A stretch of DNA of 64,000 bases from contig VRVR01000001.1 in the NCBI GenBank assembly GCA_009859145.1, positions 186,001-250,000 of the forward strand. The letters are read 5' to 3'. A model generated the notes under the pieces. That model ran no database searches. It was not told the origin of the DNA and worked only from the letters and a program-made list of their open reading frames with translations. The first letter of the stretch is position 1; every line of letters begins with the position of its first letter. The position numbers were made by a program, and so were the translations under genes. This document shows positions 1 through 8,766 of this stretch, piece by piece. This stretch comes from Andalucia godoyi (taxonomy: Eukaryota > Discoba > Jakobea > Jakobida > Andaluciidae).

Positions 1-466
1 AAAAGGCAAGGAACAGAACCCAAAGACGGTGATGAGAGAAAAACAGGAATGGAATGGCGGAGGGGCAGAAACGAGTATGAAAGAGAAACACATACCAAAG
101 GATGAATCGCGATGCAAGAAAACCCTTTCGAAGAATCCGATTCAAAATCAGAGATGGAGTCTTCAAGATTTTGAACGTTCAAAGCCTTGGACTGGTGCAC
201 ATTGCAGCACACAAACAGCATCCTGGGTCAAATATGTATGTACATATTTTAAAAAAACATAAGAGCCAAGCGCAAACAGCAACAAAAACAATAAGTTGGT
301 CATGTACGTGTGAAAATTGAATAGAAAAATGGGAGTTTCATTTAAACAAATCCCACAAAGAAAAAAGAAAGGACGCTGCGTGAACATACCGCCCGGTGTT
401 ATCGAACTTTGCATCGCAGTTTCCAGCAGCCAACACTTGCTGCAAGTTCAGCTTGTCGTCCTTCAT
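1..466 (-). CDS. 5' part of an unrecognised gene, at least two exons, runs off the window
   Basis: Two coding-looking blocks on the minus strand join in phase. Exon 1 (466 down to 390) starts MKDDKLNLQQVLAAGNCDAK and ends two bases into a codon before GTATGT. Exon 2 (222 down to 96) starts after CCCAG, supplies the missing base, and ends before another GTATGT at 95. The 68 residues include an acidic stretch (NLEDSISDFESDSSK) followed by GFSCIAIHPL, which resembles the start of a WD40 repeat. The rest lies outside the window, so the family is inferred only weakly. The matching splice phases and the shared GTATG donor are the main evidence that this is a gene. Confidence 0.45.
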
Positions 467-860
467 TCCGCCCAAAATTGCAAGAACGAATGTTTCAAAG
501 TAGAAGTTTCAATAAATGGAGACAAGGAAAAAAACAAACAACACACACAGAAAAGAAAAAGAAAAGAAGAGCAAATAAATAAAAAGAAAGGCAATCCAGA
601 CGAAAGCAGAGCAGAACTCCAGACAACGAAGGGCAATTTTGCGAATTCTGAAAAACTCGATTTGGCGCCAGAGTGGTCGGCAGAGGCGGGAAGAAGGTCT
701 GGTGGAGATCGTGCGTCCCTTGATTCTTGAGACTGGGGGGTTTTCTGTTTCAGCGGTTTTGGCTAGTACAGCAAGTTTTCTCTGATGCAGCAGATTGAGA
801 AAACAAGGGAATGACAACCAAAGACGGAAAAAGACTGGGAAAGGCCGCACATAGGAGGAG
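467..860. other. Intergenic, probable divergent promoter
   Basis: A-rich, low-complexity DNA between a minus-strand and a plus-strand gene start. I see no convincing coding block, RNA gene or repeat. Open frames here are lysine-rich and look like chance. Confidence 0.4.
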
Positions 861-1951
861 ATGGCTAAAGCAAGAAACGGACCGAGAAAAGAAAAGATCA
901 GTTCTGCTGCTCAGACTGTGTTCTCGCTGAATGGAAAGCTGTTCGATCTTAAATTAAAGGTTCGAGATGTTGTTGGAGATGGGAATTGTTTGTTTCGGAG
1001 CATTAGTTTCTGGTACTGTGGATCTGAGAACATGCATGAAGAAGTTCGGCAGCGAGTTTGCGAGTTTATGAATTTGCAGCAAGATTGGTTTTCGCTGTTT
1101 GTCGAAAATGATGAAACCTGTATGGCACTTCTCTTGACATCACTTACAAGCACACGCACAAACGTACGCTTAACTTTGGTTTACATAATATCATTGATCT
1201 TTTTTATATGGGTTTTTCTAATACATATATTTGTTGTTGTTGGATTTGTCGATCTTGCTTCTTTGCAGGGGTCTCTTATATTTGTCGAATGGAAAAGGAA
1301 GGCACTTGGGGTGGCAATCTCGAGCTTGTCGCAGCATCGAGGTTGTACAAAGTCCACATTGTTGTTCACCAAACAAGTGGCCCAGCTTTGAGCATTGAAT
1401 GCGAGCCTTCCAGTGCCGCCACGGGCACATGGCACTTTGTGTACTTGGAAGATGAACACTATGCGTGTGCGGTTCCTATATCGGAAAATGACCTTCCGCC
1501 ATCCCTGTCTGTTCCGCCGAAAGCGGATGCGGATCCAGAACAAACACGACAGAAAGTGAAGATTGTGCTGGAGAGCATCCCGAATACTGCGACAGCGACT
1601 CCAGACACCGTGCTTGCAGTCCTATACCGCCTGGGATACGACTTGGACAAGACAATTGATTATTTCATTGACGAATACGCCAATGAACCGCCAATCGAAG
1701 ATCAAGCAGAAGCGGGAGGACATCCGATCTGCAGCAAATCAGTAGACGACAATGAAAAAACACGGGACGACGAGCCACACGAAGAAGACCAAGCACAGAA
1801 AGGCAGAATGTCGAGATCACGGAAGCTTTCAAAATACGAGAAAAAGCGACTTCGAGATGAGACGAAACGTGCGGAACGCCAAAAAGCGAAGACGAATGCA
1901 GAACATTCCGCGCAGCCACCGTCGTCTTCCTTCAGTGCGCTCAAAATCTAG
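861..1951 (+). CDS. OTU-domain deubiquitinase with UBA-like tail (OTUD3-like)
   Basis: Two exons, 861-1119 and 1269-1951, give 313 residues. The intron starts GTATGG, ends TTTGCAG, and splits a Trp codon, restoring FVENDETWVSYICRMEKEG, which aligns with OTUD3-type OTU domains. The cysteine-protease triad is visible: Asp40 and Cys43 in GDGNCLFRS and His150 in DEHYACAV. Residues about 178-225 look like a UBA-type ubiquitin-binding helix bundle (TVLAVLYRLGYDLDKTIDYF), and the tail is charged. The expected role is removal of ubiquitin chains in the cytosol or nucleus. The start follows GGAGGAG, and no earlier in-frame ATG is needed. The gene is convergent with the polymerase gene, with only 31 bases between the stops. 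Confidence 0.85.
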
Positions 1952-1982
1952 CAGAAATCGAAGTCTCCATGGTAACACGGAA

Positions 1983-3617
1983 TCACAAGATTCTTCGCCG
2001 CTTTCCATGGACATAAGAATGCTCATCGTGGTCGGACAGCAGGACCCAAAGCTTGCAATTTGGACATTCGTACAATTGCACGTTCCAGCTTCGATGGGGT
2101 TCTTGCGCAGCGACTCCCCGATTCGATACGTCCGCTGCCGCATTCGCATTCGCGCTCGTCGGATGGGTATGCGCCTCTTGATCTGCGCTGGCTGTGTTCG
2201 TGATCGCCGTGCGCTCAATTCCGTCACGATTACCATCTGCATCAGCAACCGCGTCTCCGATAACCGGGGGGCCCTGCATGAACAGTTGCTCCTCACGGAT
2301 GTCTGTCTCTAAGCTCGGGATCTGTGAGCAATCAAGATCGGAGATGCAGCTGTCCGCGTCAGCATCGTCGTCTCCGTTTGCAGACGGCGCACCAGCCTCT
2401 TTGCGGAAAAAGTCAACTCTGGAGGCCGTCTTCTCGAGAAAGCCAGATGCGCCAACGACGAGTCGCGTGAGCTGCTCATGTGGGGCATTCAGCACCGACA
2501 GTACTTTGTTCACCGAAAACTCTGTCCACGGAGCGGACTTCGACTGGAGTCGTACTTCGCCACCCTTCCCGTACCCAACCCTCCACCGAACGTCCATCTT
2601 TGCCGGAGTTCGCCCATCTTCCGCAACACGATTCAGTAACTCTGAACAGAGAAGCTCCGCTATTTCCGCAACGTCTGCTTTGTAGAAGGAGCGTTCTACA
2701 ATGATGGATTTTGCAGGACCTCGTTTCTTGATCTGCTCTCTTGCATCACCTCGCACTGCATTCCAAATCCACTGCGCCTTCTTTCCATTTCCTCGACAAT
2801 ATCTTGTGGAGAGGTCGGATACTCCAAGGTGCCGCAAGTCTGCACACACGGAGAACCCATCGGCCTCCATTTGCGCGCCAAGCTTCCCCTGCAGAGTCGG
2901 TATGCGGGTTATCGGAACATGGGAAATGAATTGCTCATTGTCCGCCTCTGCGATGCATACTTGCGCATTCGGTTTCTTCAGCGGCGATACGAGCCTTGCT
3001 ATCAGCTTGTTCGACGCTATGCCCACGGATACTTCAAACCCCGTTCTTTGGAGGACGTGGGAACGCAGCATCTGAACGGCACACATTTCAACAAGAAACG
3101 GATCACCCGTCTCGTACGCTCGCAGCACAGGGGGATACACTGCCGGATCGACAACTCTAAACCACCGATTCCTCTCAACCGTTGTGTCCACGGTCAGATT
3201 GCGAATCACCAGATCCAAATCAAAGTAAAAATCATCGATGGACGTCTGCTGGACATCCACTTTAAGCATGCCGGAGCCTGCAAATTCCTCGAGACTCTGA
3301 AGCAGTGCTTTAGAGTGTCTCTTGTATCGAGGCATGTCCATCTCCACAATCACCAATCCAGGACACTTTGCACAGGCTTCTTCTCGACTGATCCGATCGC
3401 GCAGCCATGGAATGTTTGCACGTCCTCCAGCACCCACACCATCTGCCTTTCGAATACCTGCAGCTTTCGCAAGCGCGGAAACCGCAACAAACCCACCTGT
3501 GTTGTGCTGCGAGACGACAACTGGTCTTCCCCTCAACGACGAATTATCGATGTATTCACACTGGCAGTAGAACGAATCCACGTCAATGTGCACAATCATT
3601 GCAGCACGAACAACCAC
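1983..3617 (-). CDS. Y-family translesion DNA polymerase, Rad30-like (eta/iota type)
   Basis: The protein has 544 residues in one exon. The palm begins with HIDVDSFYCQCE (residues 10-21, the metal-binding D-x-D region). The second catalytic block is SIDDFYFDLD (126-135), where the family usually has SIDE. A little-finger region (RWRVGYGKGGEVRL...) follows, and the C-terminus carries a ubiquitin-binding zinc finger: Cys518, Cys521, His533 and His537 in CPNC...DEHSYVH. This matches polymerases that bypass DNA lesions and are recruited by ubiquitinated PCNA. The family is clear. Eta versus iota is not, because the fingers region carries an unusual glycine-rich insert near residues 58-70. Met1 or Met7 could be the start. 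Confidence 0.85.
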   Translation of the reverse strand: MVVRAAMIVHIDVDSFYCQCEYIDNSSLRGRPVVVSQHNTGGFVAVSALAKAAGIRKADGVGAGGRANIPWLRDRISREEACAKCPGLVIVEMDMPRYKRHSKALLQSLEEFAGSGMLKVDVQQTSIDDFYFDLDLVIRNLTVDTTVERNRWFRVVDPAVYPPVLRAYETGDPFLVEMCAVQMLRSHVLQRTGFEVSVGIASNKLIARLVSPLKKPNAQVCIAEADNEQFISHVPITRIPTLQGKLGAQMEADGFSVCADLRHLGVSDLSTRYCRGNGKKAQWIWNAVRGDAREQIKKRGPAKSIIVERSFYKADVAEIAELLCSELLNRVAEDGRTPAKMDVRWRVGYGKGGEVRLQSKSAPWTEFSVNKVLSVLNAPHEQLTRLVVGASGFLEKTASRVDFFRKEAGAPSANGDDDADADSCISDLDCSQIPSLETDIREEQLFMQGPPVIGDAVADADGNRDGIERTAITNTASADQEAHTHPTSANANAAADVSNRGVAAQEPHRSWNVQLYECPNCKLWVLLSDHDEHSYVHGKRRRIL

Positions 3618-3932
3618 CGCATACCAGCACCCAGGTGTATTTTTCTTCTTCTTCTTCTTCTTCTTCCTCTTCCGCTATTCACGCTCGATGCAACAAGCAT
3701 CAGACAAGATATATTTATAGAAGTAAACATGCCAAAAAGAAAACCCCCGGAAATCGACAAAGCGGAAAATAAAAATCAAACACCAACATTGAGACGGTGG
3801 TGTATGTCCAAAACAATGCCTGCGAAATCACATCCACTCACACACACTCAGATTCACTCACACTTTATTTATTTATTTATTTTAAAGAATGATGAGAAAA
3901 TGCGGGGAGGAAATCAACGGAGAGCGACAACA

Positions 3933-3935
<3 letters not shown>

Positions 3936-3966
<31 letters not shown>
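3936..3966. repeat. (CA)n microsatellite
   Basis: Uninterrupted CA dinucleotide run in intergenic DNA. Confidence 0.95.
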
Positions 3967-3973
<7 letters not shown>

Positions 3974-4087
3974 GGAAGCATGCCTCATATCTCAGGGTAG
4001 AGTGGAAAGCATATTTGACAGCTCAGACAGGAAAAAGGCACGATGTAAGCGGGTGAAAAATGGAGTGGGGTAATGCTTCCCTTTTCT

Positions 4088-4216
4088 CTAGTGCTTTCTT
4101 GCGTTTGCAGTAGAGGAAAGAAGCTTTCGAGTGATGAAAAAGTACGCAACTACAGATCCAGCGACTCCTCCAAGAGCCGCAATGGGAAACGTAAGCAAGG
4201 ATTTCGCGCTGTGCAT
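4088..4216 (-). CDS. Possible 42-residue single-pass membrane microprotein
   Basis: The minus-strand frame MHSAKSLLTFPIAALGGVAG... has a glycine- and alanine-rich hydrophobic segment of about 18 residues (PIAALGGVAGSVVAYFFI), then a basic tail (TRKLLSSTANARKH). The organisation resembles small mitochondrial or ER membrane subunits, but I do not recognise a family. It could be the last exon of a longer gene, since CACAG lies just upstream and would act as an acceptor. The donor needed for the obvious upstream exon is non-consensus. It sits in otherwise repetitive intergenic DNA, which makes the protein-like composition stand out. Confidence 0.35.
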   Translation of the reverse strand: MHSAKSLLTFPIAALGGVAGSVVAYFFITRKLLSSTANARKH

Positions 4217-4330
4217 TTGCTATTGCTGTATCTATCTATTAATGTAGAATATAATTCAAAAATAAAAAGGAACCGTGAGTCCAATACGAGCGGATACGGA
4301 CATTGCATAGAGAGAGAAGGGAGAGAGGGT

Positions 4331-4353
4331 GAGAGAGAGAGAGAGAGAGAGAA
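4331..4353. repeat. (GA)n microsatellite
   Basis: GA dinucleotide run in intergenic DNA. Confidence 0.9.
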
Positions 4354-4665
4354 AGCCCGAGTTTGGCCTTTGGAGGTGTGCATCGTATCCTGCAAGTGAT
4401 ATTGTGCAAGCCTCCTGTCCTTATCCCGCCAGCCACCATTGCCTCAAGATTTCCCTCTCAAAAAGAAGCCTTGGCGATCTTTTGTTCGTTGTCATCGTCT
4501 CTCCTCGATCTTCGCACTTTGTTTTCTTTTTACATTTTTAACTTGAAAATTGTTTTTTTATATTATTTTTGGTAGACAGTGGGGGGAATAAAACAAACAG
4601 ACGAGAGGGAAGAAGAGCAGAACGAGAAAGATCCAGCCCGCTACAAAAAAGAAAAAAGGAGAGAA

Positions 4666-5127
4666 ATGACTGACGCAGGACTTTCTATTCAACAGCTGGC
4701 GTCTCTTCCGCTGGAGTATCTTTCTCAGATGAAGACACAAGTTCAGCAGGACATTGAAGTTCTTTCGAGCTCGATGCAGCAGCTACGGATGGCTCGCGAA
4801 AAGTTCCTTGAATCTTTGGGCACGGTGGAGGGAATGCGCTCGCTTGAAGCTGGACATGAAACCCTTGTGCCGCTGACAGAATCGCTGTATGTTCCGGGGA
4901 AACTCGTAAACCCACAGCAGGTATTGGTGGAAATTGGAACCAACTTTATGGTTCCGAAGGATTTGAAGGGCGCCGAAGAGTTCTTGGGCCGGAAACTCGC
5001 TCTCCTCAAGGACAATGTCGAAAAGATCGGCAGAGCTATCGCCGTCAAGCGAAAAGATCTCGAACTGGTCGTCACCGTTCTCCAAGCAAAGGTCAAGGCG
5101 CAGCAACAAGCGCAGCAGCAAGCATAG
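4666..5127 (+). CDS. PFDN5: Prefoldin subunit 5
   Basis: The protein has 153 residues, the usual size for alpha-class prefoldin subunit 5 (GIM5/MM-1). Two coiled-coil helices flank a beta-hairpin core with the diagnostic LVPLTESLYVPGKL and a following VLVEIGTNFMV. The C-terminal helix ends in a Gln/Ala-rich stretch (KAQQQAQQQA). Prefoldin is a heterohexamer that hands unfolded actin and tubulin to the CCT chaperonin. The frame is open further upstream (to 4579), but that part is low-complexity charged sequence. The Met at 4666, just before TDAGLSIQQLASLPLEYL, fits the family N-terminus. Confidence 0.93.
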   Translation: MTDAGLSIQQLASLPLEYLSQMKTQVQQDIEVLSSSMQQLRMAREKFLESLGTVEGMRSLEAGHETLVPLTESLYVPGKLVNPQQVLVEIGTNFMVPKDLKGAEEFLGRKLALLKDNVEKIGRAIAVKRKDLELVVTVLQAKVKAQQQAQQQA

Positions 5128-5501
5128 ATCATGCAGTAATTAAAAGAAAAACAGAAGAAGAACACGGGTTTGGTATGCGCGGCTCTTTGCGTTGATGATC
5201 TCCGACAGTTAAAGAAAGAACGGGGAAAGACATGACGTTCTTATACATTTATTCATGGTATTGAAGCTCTGAGCGCAGAAATGACCAGCGGATACTTCCT
5301 CATTTCACAAGGGGAAGGGGGGAACATGAAGGATTGAACGAGACAGTGCGGTGCGTCGGCATGAGAGGAGATCAGGAAACAGCAACAGAAGGGAGATGAA
5401 GCGCGAGGTTGAAAGCACGTCGGGGAAAAAATAACGAAGCTGAGACACCAATAGCGCACATGCATTTTCCCGGTGAGTGCAAGCTGCAACTGTGAGCTGA
5501 C
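5128..5501. other. Convergent 3' flanks
   Basis: Region between the 3' ends of the prefoldin and transporter genes. Nothing recognisable beyond likely 3' untranslated sequence. Confidence 0.4.
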
Positions 5502-6734
5502 CTACCTTTCGTTCGCTGAAGTGGAGAAGAGATACATTCCAGAAATGACAATGACGGCAGACAGAGCTTTCATGAATGACATGCAGTACACCGCATCTGG
5601 TCCAGGTCCGCACAGCAGGAGGTGGCTGACGAAAAACACGGACACTGCACGGATAGCCTGCAAAAGCCCGATTGTGATGGACCCTGACTGCGTCACAATC
5701 TCATAGAATGCGTAATTGTGAAACAAAGACGATGAAATGATGATCACGTAACCAAGCAGAGAAGTCCAGACGAACGATCCAGCAAGATCTACAGGCTGTG
5801 TCACATGTGCATTCCAATTCGGTAGCGTGAAGAGCACAATGTGCAGGAGACACACACACATGCCAACAACACCATTGATGAGTCCCGAAAGTTGCGAGTC
5901 AAGGCCATCCCGGGTTGATTTTTCAAGCATCCATTCCGTCGAAACGTAGTTCGCGCCATAAGCCGCAGCAGTGGAAAATGTCATGACCATACCAAAGAAG
6001 ACCTTGTCCAGAGTATCTGCCGGCAGCAGCGACGTCTGATAAGCCGAAATCGTCAAACCAAACACAATGGTGCCGCATGCAACCCACTGCTGCTGTGAGA
6101 GCCGTCGATTCAGCGCAATGCGCGAAAACACCGCAGTGAACAAGATGATCGACGAGTACCCGACCTGGAAAAGACTTGAGCCAGCGTTCGCGATCGCAAG
6201 CGCACAGCACGTTTGTCCACCAAAGTCAAGCGCAATCGAAACAAACAGCTCCCACCAGTACTTCACGATAAGATGTCTGGTGTGTTCCAAGGAGTGGAAC
6301 CCAGACGACAACAGTCCGTTGCTTGACGGTTGGTTAACGTCCAGGTCTGAATGACCATGTGAGCGAGAATGGGAATGCGCCGCCATACTCGGATCTTCAG
6401 CATCTGTTGGCATTGGTGAATATTTCTCGCCATTGTTGTCCAGAACTCGAGATCGCGGAGACCCTCCTCCGAAAGCGACAATAGAAGAAGAAGAATTGGG
6501 GTTTTTTTGCATCGCTGAAAACCACGATGCTGGTAAATACATAATAAGGATGTAGCCAATGTAATTCGCAAACTGGACAAATGCAGTTCGGTCATCTGCA
6601 GCGCCCAGCCTGGAAACAAGCTGAGTCCCCATCGTCGTCCCTACTCCCGTCACTACAAACAGCACTTGCATGCCAACCGACCGAGTCGAAATATTTGAAT
6701 ACATGAACGCTCGGTACGGCGAAGAACGAATCAT
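5502..6734 (-). CDS. Drug/metabolite-superfamily (SLC35-like) transporter
   Basis: The protein has 410 residues with about ten hydrophobic segments in the EamA/DMT pattern. Segment pairs are separated by a hydrophilic loop rich in Ser, His and Asp (around residues 105-155, including AHSHSRSHGHSD). The second half contains DFGGQTCCALAIANAGSSLF and FSRIALNRRLSQQQWVACG, resembling the SLC35F branch of the nucleotide-sugar transporter superfamily. It probably sits in a Golgi, endosomal or plasma membrane. The substrate cannot be read from sequence. The frame stays open upstream to 7331, but that part overlaps the opposite-strand glycosyltransferase and lacks membrane character, so I start at MIRSSPYRAFMYSN. 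Confidence 0.75.
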   Translation of the reverse strand: MIRSSPYRAFMYSNISTRSVGMQVLFVVTGVGTTMGTQLVSRLGAADDRTAFVQFANYIGYILIMYLPASWFSAMQKNPNSSSSIVAFGGGSPRSRVLDNNGEKYSPMPTDAEDPSMAAHSHSRSHGHSDLDVNQPSSNGLLSSGFHSLEHTRHLIVKYWWELFVSIALDFGGQTCCALAIANAGSSLFQVGYSSIILFTAVFSRIALNRRLSQQQWVACGTIVFGLTISAYQTSLLPADTLDKVFFGMVMTFSTAAAYGANYVSTEWMLEKSTRDGLDSQLSGLINGVVGMCVCLLHIVLFTLPNWNAHVTQPVDLAGSFVWTSLLGYVIIISSSLFHNYAFYEIVTQSGSITIGLLQAIRAVSVFFVSHLLLCGPGPDAVYCMSFMKALSAVIVISGMYLFSTSANER

Positions 6735-7100
6735 AAAGACTGCGAAATGTTCACTGGTCGTCTCCTTTTTGCGCACGACAGGGATTTCTAAAATAAACAA
6801 CAACAAAAATGCAAACACGATCCGAACAACAGAAAAAACCAAAGTCGTTTCATGCGCCGTTTTTGTCCTGCCTTGGTGGATTGTTCGATGCAAACCAAAG
6901 ACGAGGTGTCCCGCCGTACGCAAAGGCTCAGATTGTGTTCCTCGCAATACGGTAATTGGTGACAAACGAGGGCGCCGTCTGCACTCTTGTTTTGATTGTT
7001 CTGTGCCTTTCTTCCATATCCTTGTTTTTTTCTTCCCCCTTCTTTTCTTTTCGAAATACAAAATGCTGCTTTGGATAAACAGACAACTCCCAGCGCAAGA

Positions 7101-8180
7101 ATGCGGTCTATTTGGAAGAGTGTGGGTTGCAGTAGTGTTGTTGTGCTCTTTGTCTTTTTGCTCTGTTTTTTCGTGTTGCTTGGGGTTTCGGTTGCAACTC
7201 CAGGGACGACTGGCGGCGAAGAAGGAGAAGGCGGGACCGCTGGTCTGCGCAGGGACGCTACGGTCCATGTTGTCATGGGCTCCGTTCCTCGGAACTCTGG
7301 CGAGTATCTGTACATTCGGAACACAATTCATGGCTGGTGCTCAGCGCTTGCCGAGTTTCCAGAGTCTCGCAAGATTGATTGGGACTACTGGGTGTTTAAT
7401 TTCTCGCCTACGCATCAAGACACCCTCATAGGCTTGCTTGCTGAATTCCATCCGGTGTCCGTGCAATCAAGCGACATGTTCACTTTCGACTTTGGCGCGC
7501 GGATTGGAAAAGTGCGGGTGGATGGATATGATGGATGCAGGGTACATGTAGTCTCGGGTGATCGCAAAGAGCCATTAGCACCGCACGTCATGTCCGACAA
7601 GCGCATGAAGCATTCATTTGATGTGTCGTTTATGATGCAGCATGTGCATGGGTTGTTTGGGAAACGATCTGTGGCGACAGGCTCGACTGGGAAGTTCCAG
7701 GACGATCTCATGATGCTGATGGACGATGATTTTGAACCCTGCCCGTGGGCGTTGGATCGGCTCGAGCACGCTATCCTCCGGCATTTGGATGCGGATTTTT
7801 CGGCAGGAATGTTCTCGTTTGGTACTTCAGGCCTCTTATTTCACGTGAATGACTTACCTGCGCTCGTCGAGTACATTGCAAAGGGCCAGGAGCGACCCGC
7901 AAATGTTCGAAGGCCTATCGACCACTTACTTGACGAGTGGATGCTGAAGGAAACCGACTTGGCCAAGAATTATCTGAAGAAAAGGAGGAACTTCACCGTG
8001 CGGTACCATCCGTTTGCTCACAAAGGAATTGTGTCCACGCAGGACCACAGCCATTTTGACGGCCAGTACGGATGCTGGGACCAGATGACCTGGCCAACGC
8101 TCTTTGTGGGAATTGCATATGATACCGAGAAATGCGGAGTTGAGCACGACGTATGGCCTTGCTGGCCACGTGAGGACTGA
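7101..8180 (+). CDS. Type II membrane glycosyltransferase, GT54 (MGAT4)-like
   Basis: The protein has 359 residues. A short cytoplasmic N-terminus is followed by one membrane anchor (about 8-31) and a lumenal catalytic domain, the layout of a Golgi enzyme. LMMLMDDDF (about 203-211) sits where N-acetylglucosaminyltransferase IV has its metal-binding LEDD. GMFSFGTSGLLFHVNDLPAL, RRPIDHLLDEW (271-280) and YHPFAHKGIVST then match the order of MGAT4 motifs (FSQLGFIGK...DL, KPIDWLLD, FRPSLFQHVG). The family would add a branching GlcNAc to N-glycans. The protein is shorter than animal MGAT4 and lacks its C-terminal lectin-like part, so specificity is uncertain. Confidence 0.7.
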   Translation: MRSIWKSVGCSSVVVLFVFLLCFFVLLGVSVATPGTTGGEEGEGGTAGLRRDATVHVVMGSVPRNSGEYLYIRNTIHGWCSALAEFPESRKIDWDYWVFNFSPTHQDTLIGLLAEFHPVSVQSSDMFTFDFGARIGKVRVDGYDGCRVHVVSGDRKEPLAPHVMSDKRMKHSFDVSFMMQHVHGLFGKRSVATGSTGKFQDDLMMLMDDDFEPCPWALDRLEHAILRHLDADFSAGMFSFGTSGLLFHVNDLPALVEYIAKGQERPANVRRPIDHLLDEWMLKETDLAKNYLKKRRNFTVRYHPFAHKGIVSTQDHSHFDGQYGCWDQMTWPTLFVGIAYDTEKCGVEHDVWPCWPRED

Positions 8181-8436
8181 GCACGGGTGCCGCCGCATGC
8201 TGCGGTGAGGGGGAGGAAAAAAATGTATATTTGTACATAGTCACTCGCGTTTTATCTTTTTACCATGTACTCACAGTCCAATGTCCACGCCCGTCCCCCA
8301 TCACCTGTGCATGTGCGTGTGTCTCTCCCCTGTCCCTCTCCTTCTCCTTCGTCTTTGCTCGCAGCTTGCTTGTGCGAAGAAAAACGTCCTGCAGAATCCC
8401 ATCATGTATGCCAGTGGCCATTCTGACTCCATATAT

Positions 8437-8509
8437 GGGCGTGTAGCTCAGTTGGTAGAGTACGTCACTTGCATTGACGGGGTCTAGGGTTCGATTCCCT
8501 ACTCGTCCA
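8437..8509 (+). tRNA. tRNA-Ala (anticodon TGC)
   Basis: A 73-base cloverleaf. The acceptor stem GGGCGTG/CTCGTCC has one T-T mismatch. The D arm contains GCTCAGTTGGTAGAGT, the anticodon arm is CGTCA-CTTGCAT-TGACG, and the T arm is TAGGG-TTCGATT-CCCTA. The discriminator is A. There is no intron and no encoded CCA. The A box (TAGCTCAGTTGG) and B box (GGTTCGATTCC) serve as the internal Pol III promoter. Confidence 0.95.
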
Positions 8510-8513
8510 TTCA

Positions 8514-8521
8514 TTTTTTTT
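8514..8521 (+). terminator. Pol III terminator of tRNA-Ala
   Basis: A T run five bases after the tRNA 3' end, the usual RNA polymerase III stop signal. Confidence 0.75.
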
Positions 8522-8766
8522 CTGCTCTAACTCCATCTCCATTTTTCAGTCGAACTTGAGAAACGCTGTTCAATTCATTTGCGAACGAAAGTTTTTTTTT
8601 CTGGGTGTCTTTCTTTTTCATCTTTACTTCTCTTGCTTCATAATTCCTACATATCTTCCCGCAACTCCTGATCTTCGTTTCGCAAAAGAGAAAAAAAAAA
8701 AAAAATTCTCGAAAGTACCGTCAAAAAAAAAACAAAAAACGCCGTATTTTTGCAGATACCGTGGGG

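Larger units (their letters stand above)
3618..4665. other. Intergenic with microsatellites and one possible microprotein
   Basis: This stretch separates divergent genes. It holds a TTC run (about 3643-3668) just upstream of the polymerase start, CA and GA repeats, and T-rich DNA. The only protein-like block is the small minus-strand frame at 4088-4216, listed separately. Confidence 0.5.

Noticed and set aside
3936-4353. Tandem repeats as a possible CRISPR-like array
   Set aside because: Simple dinucleotide microsatellites without spacers. No CRISPR array exists in the window.
4579-4665. N-terminal extension of prefoldin 5
   Set aside because: Purely charged low-complexity sequence upstream of a start that matches the family.
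6735-7331. Upstream extension of the transporter frame on the minus strand
   Set aside because: It overlaps the opposite-strand glycosyltransferase start, is low in hydrophobic segments, and is not needed for the first membrane helix.
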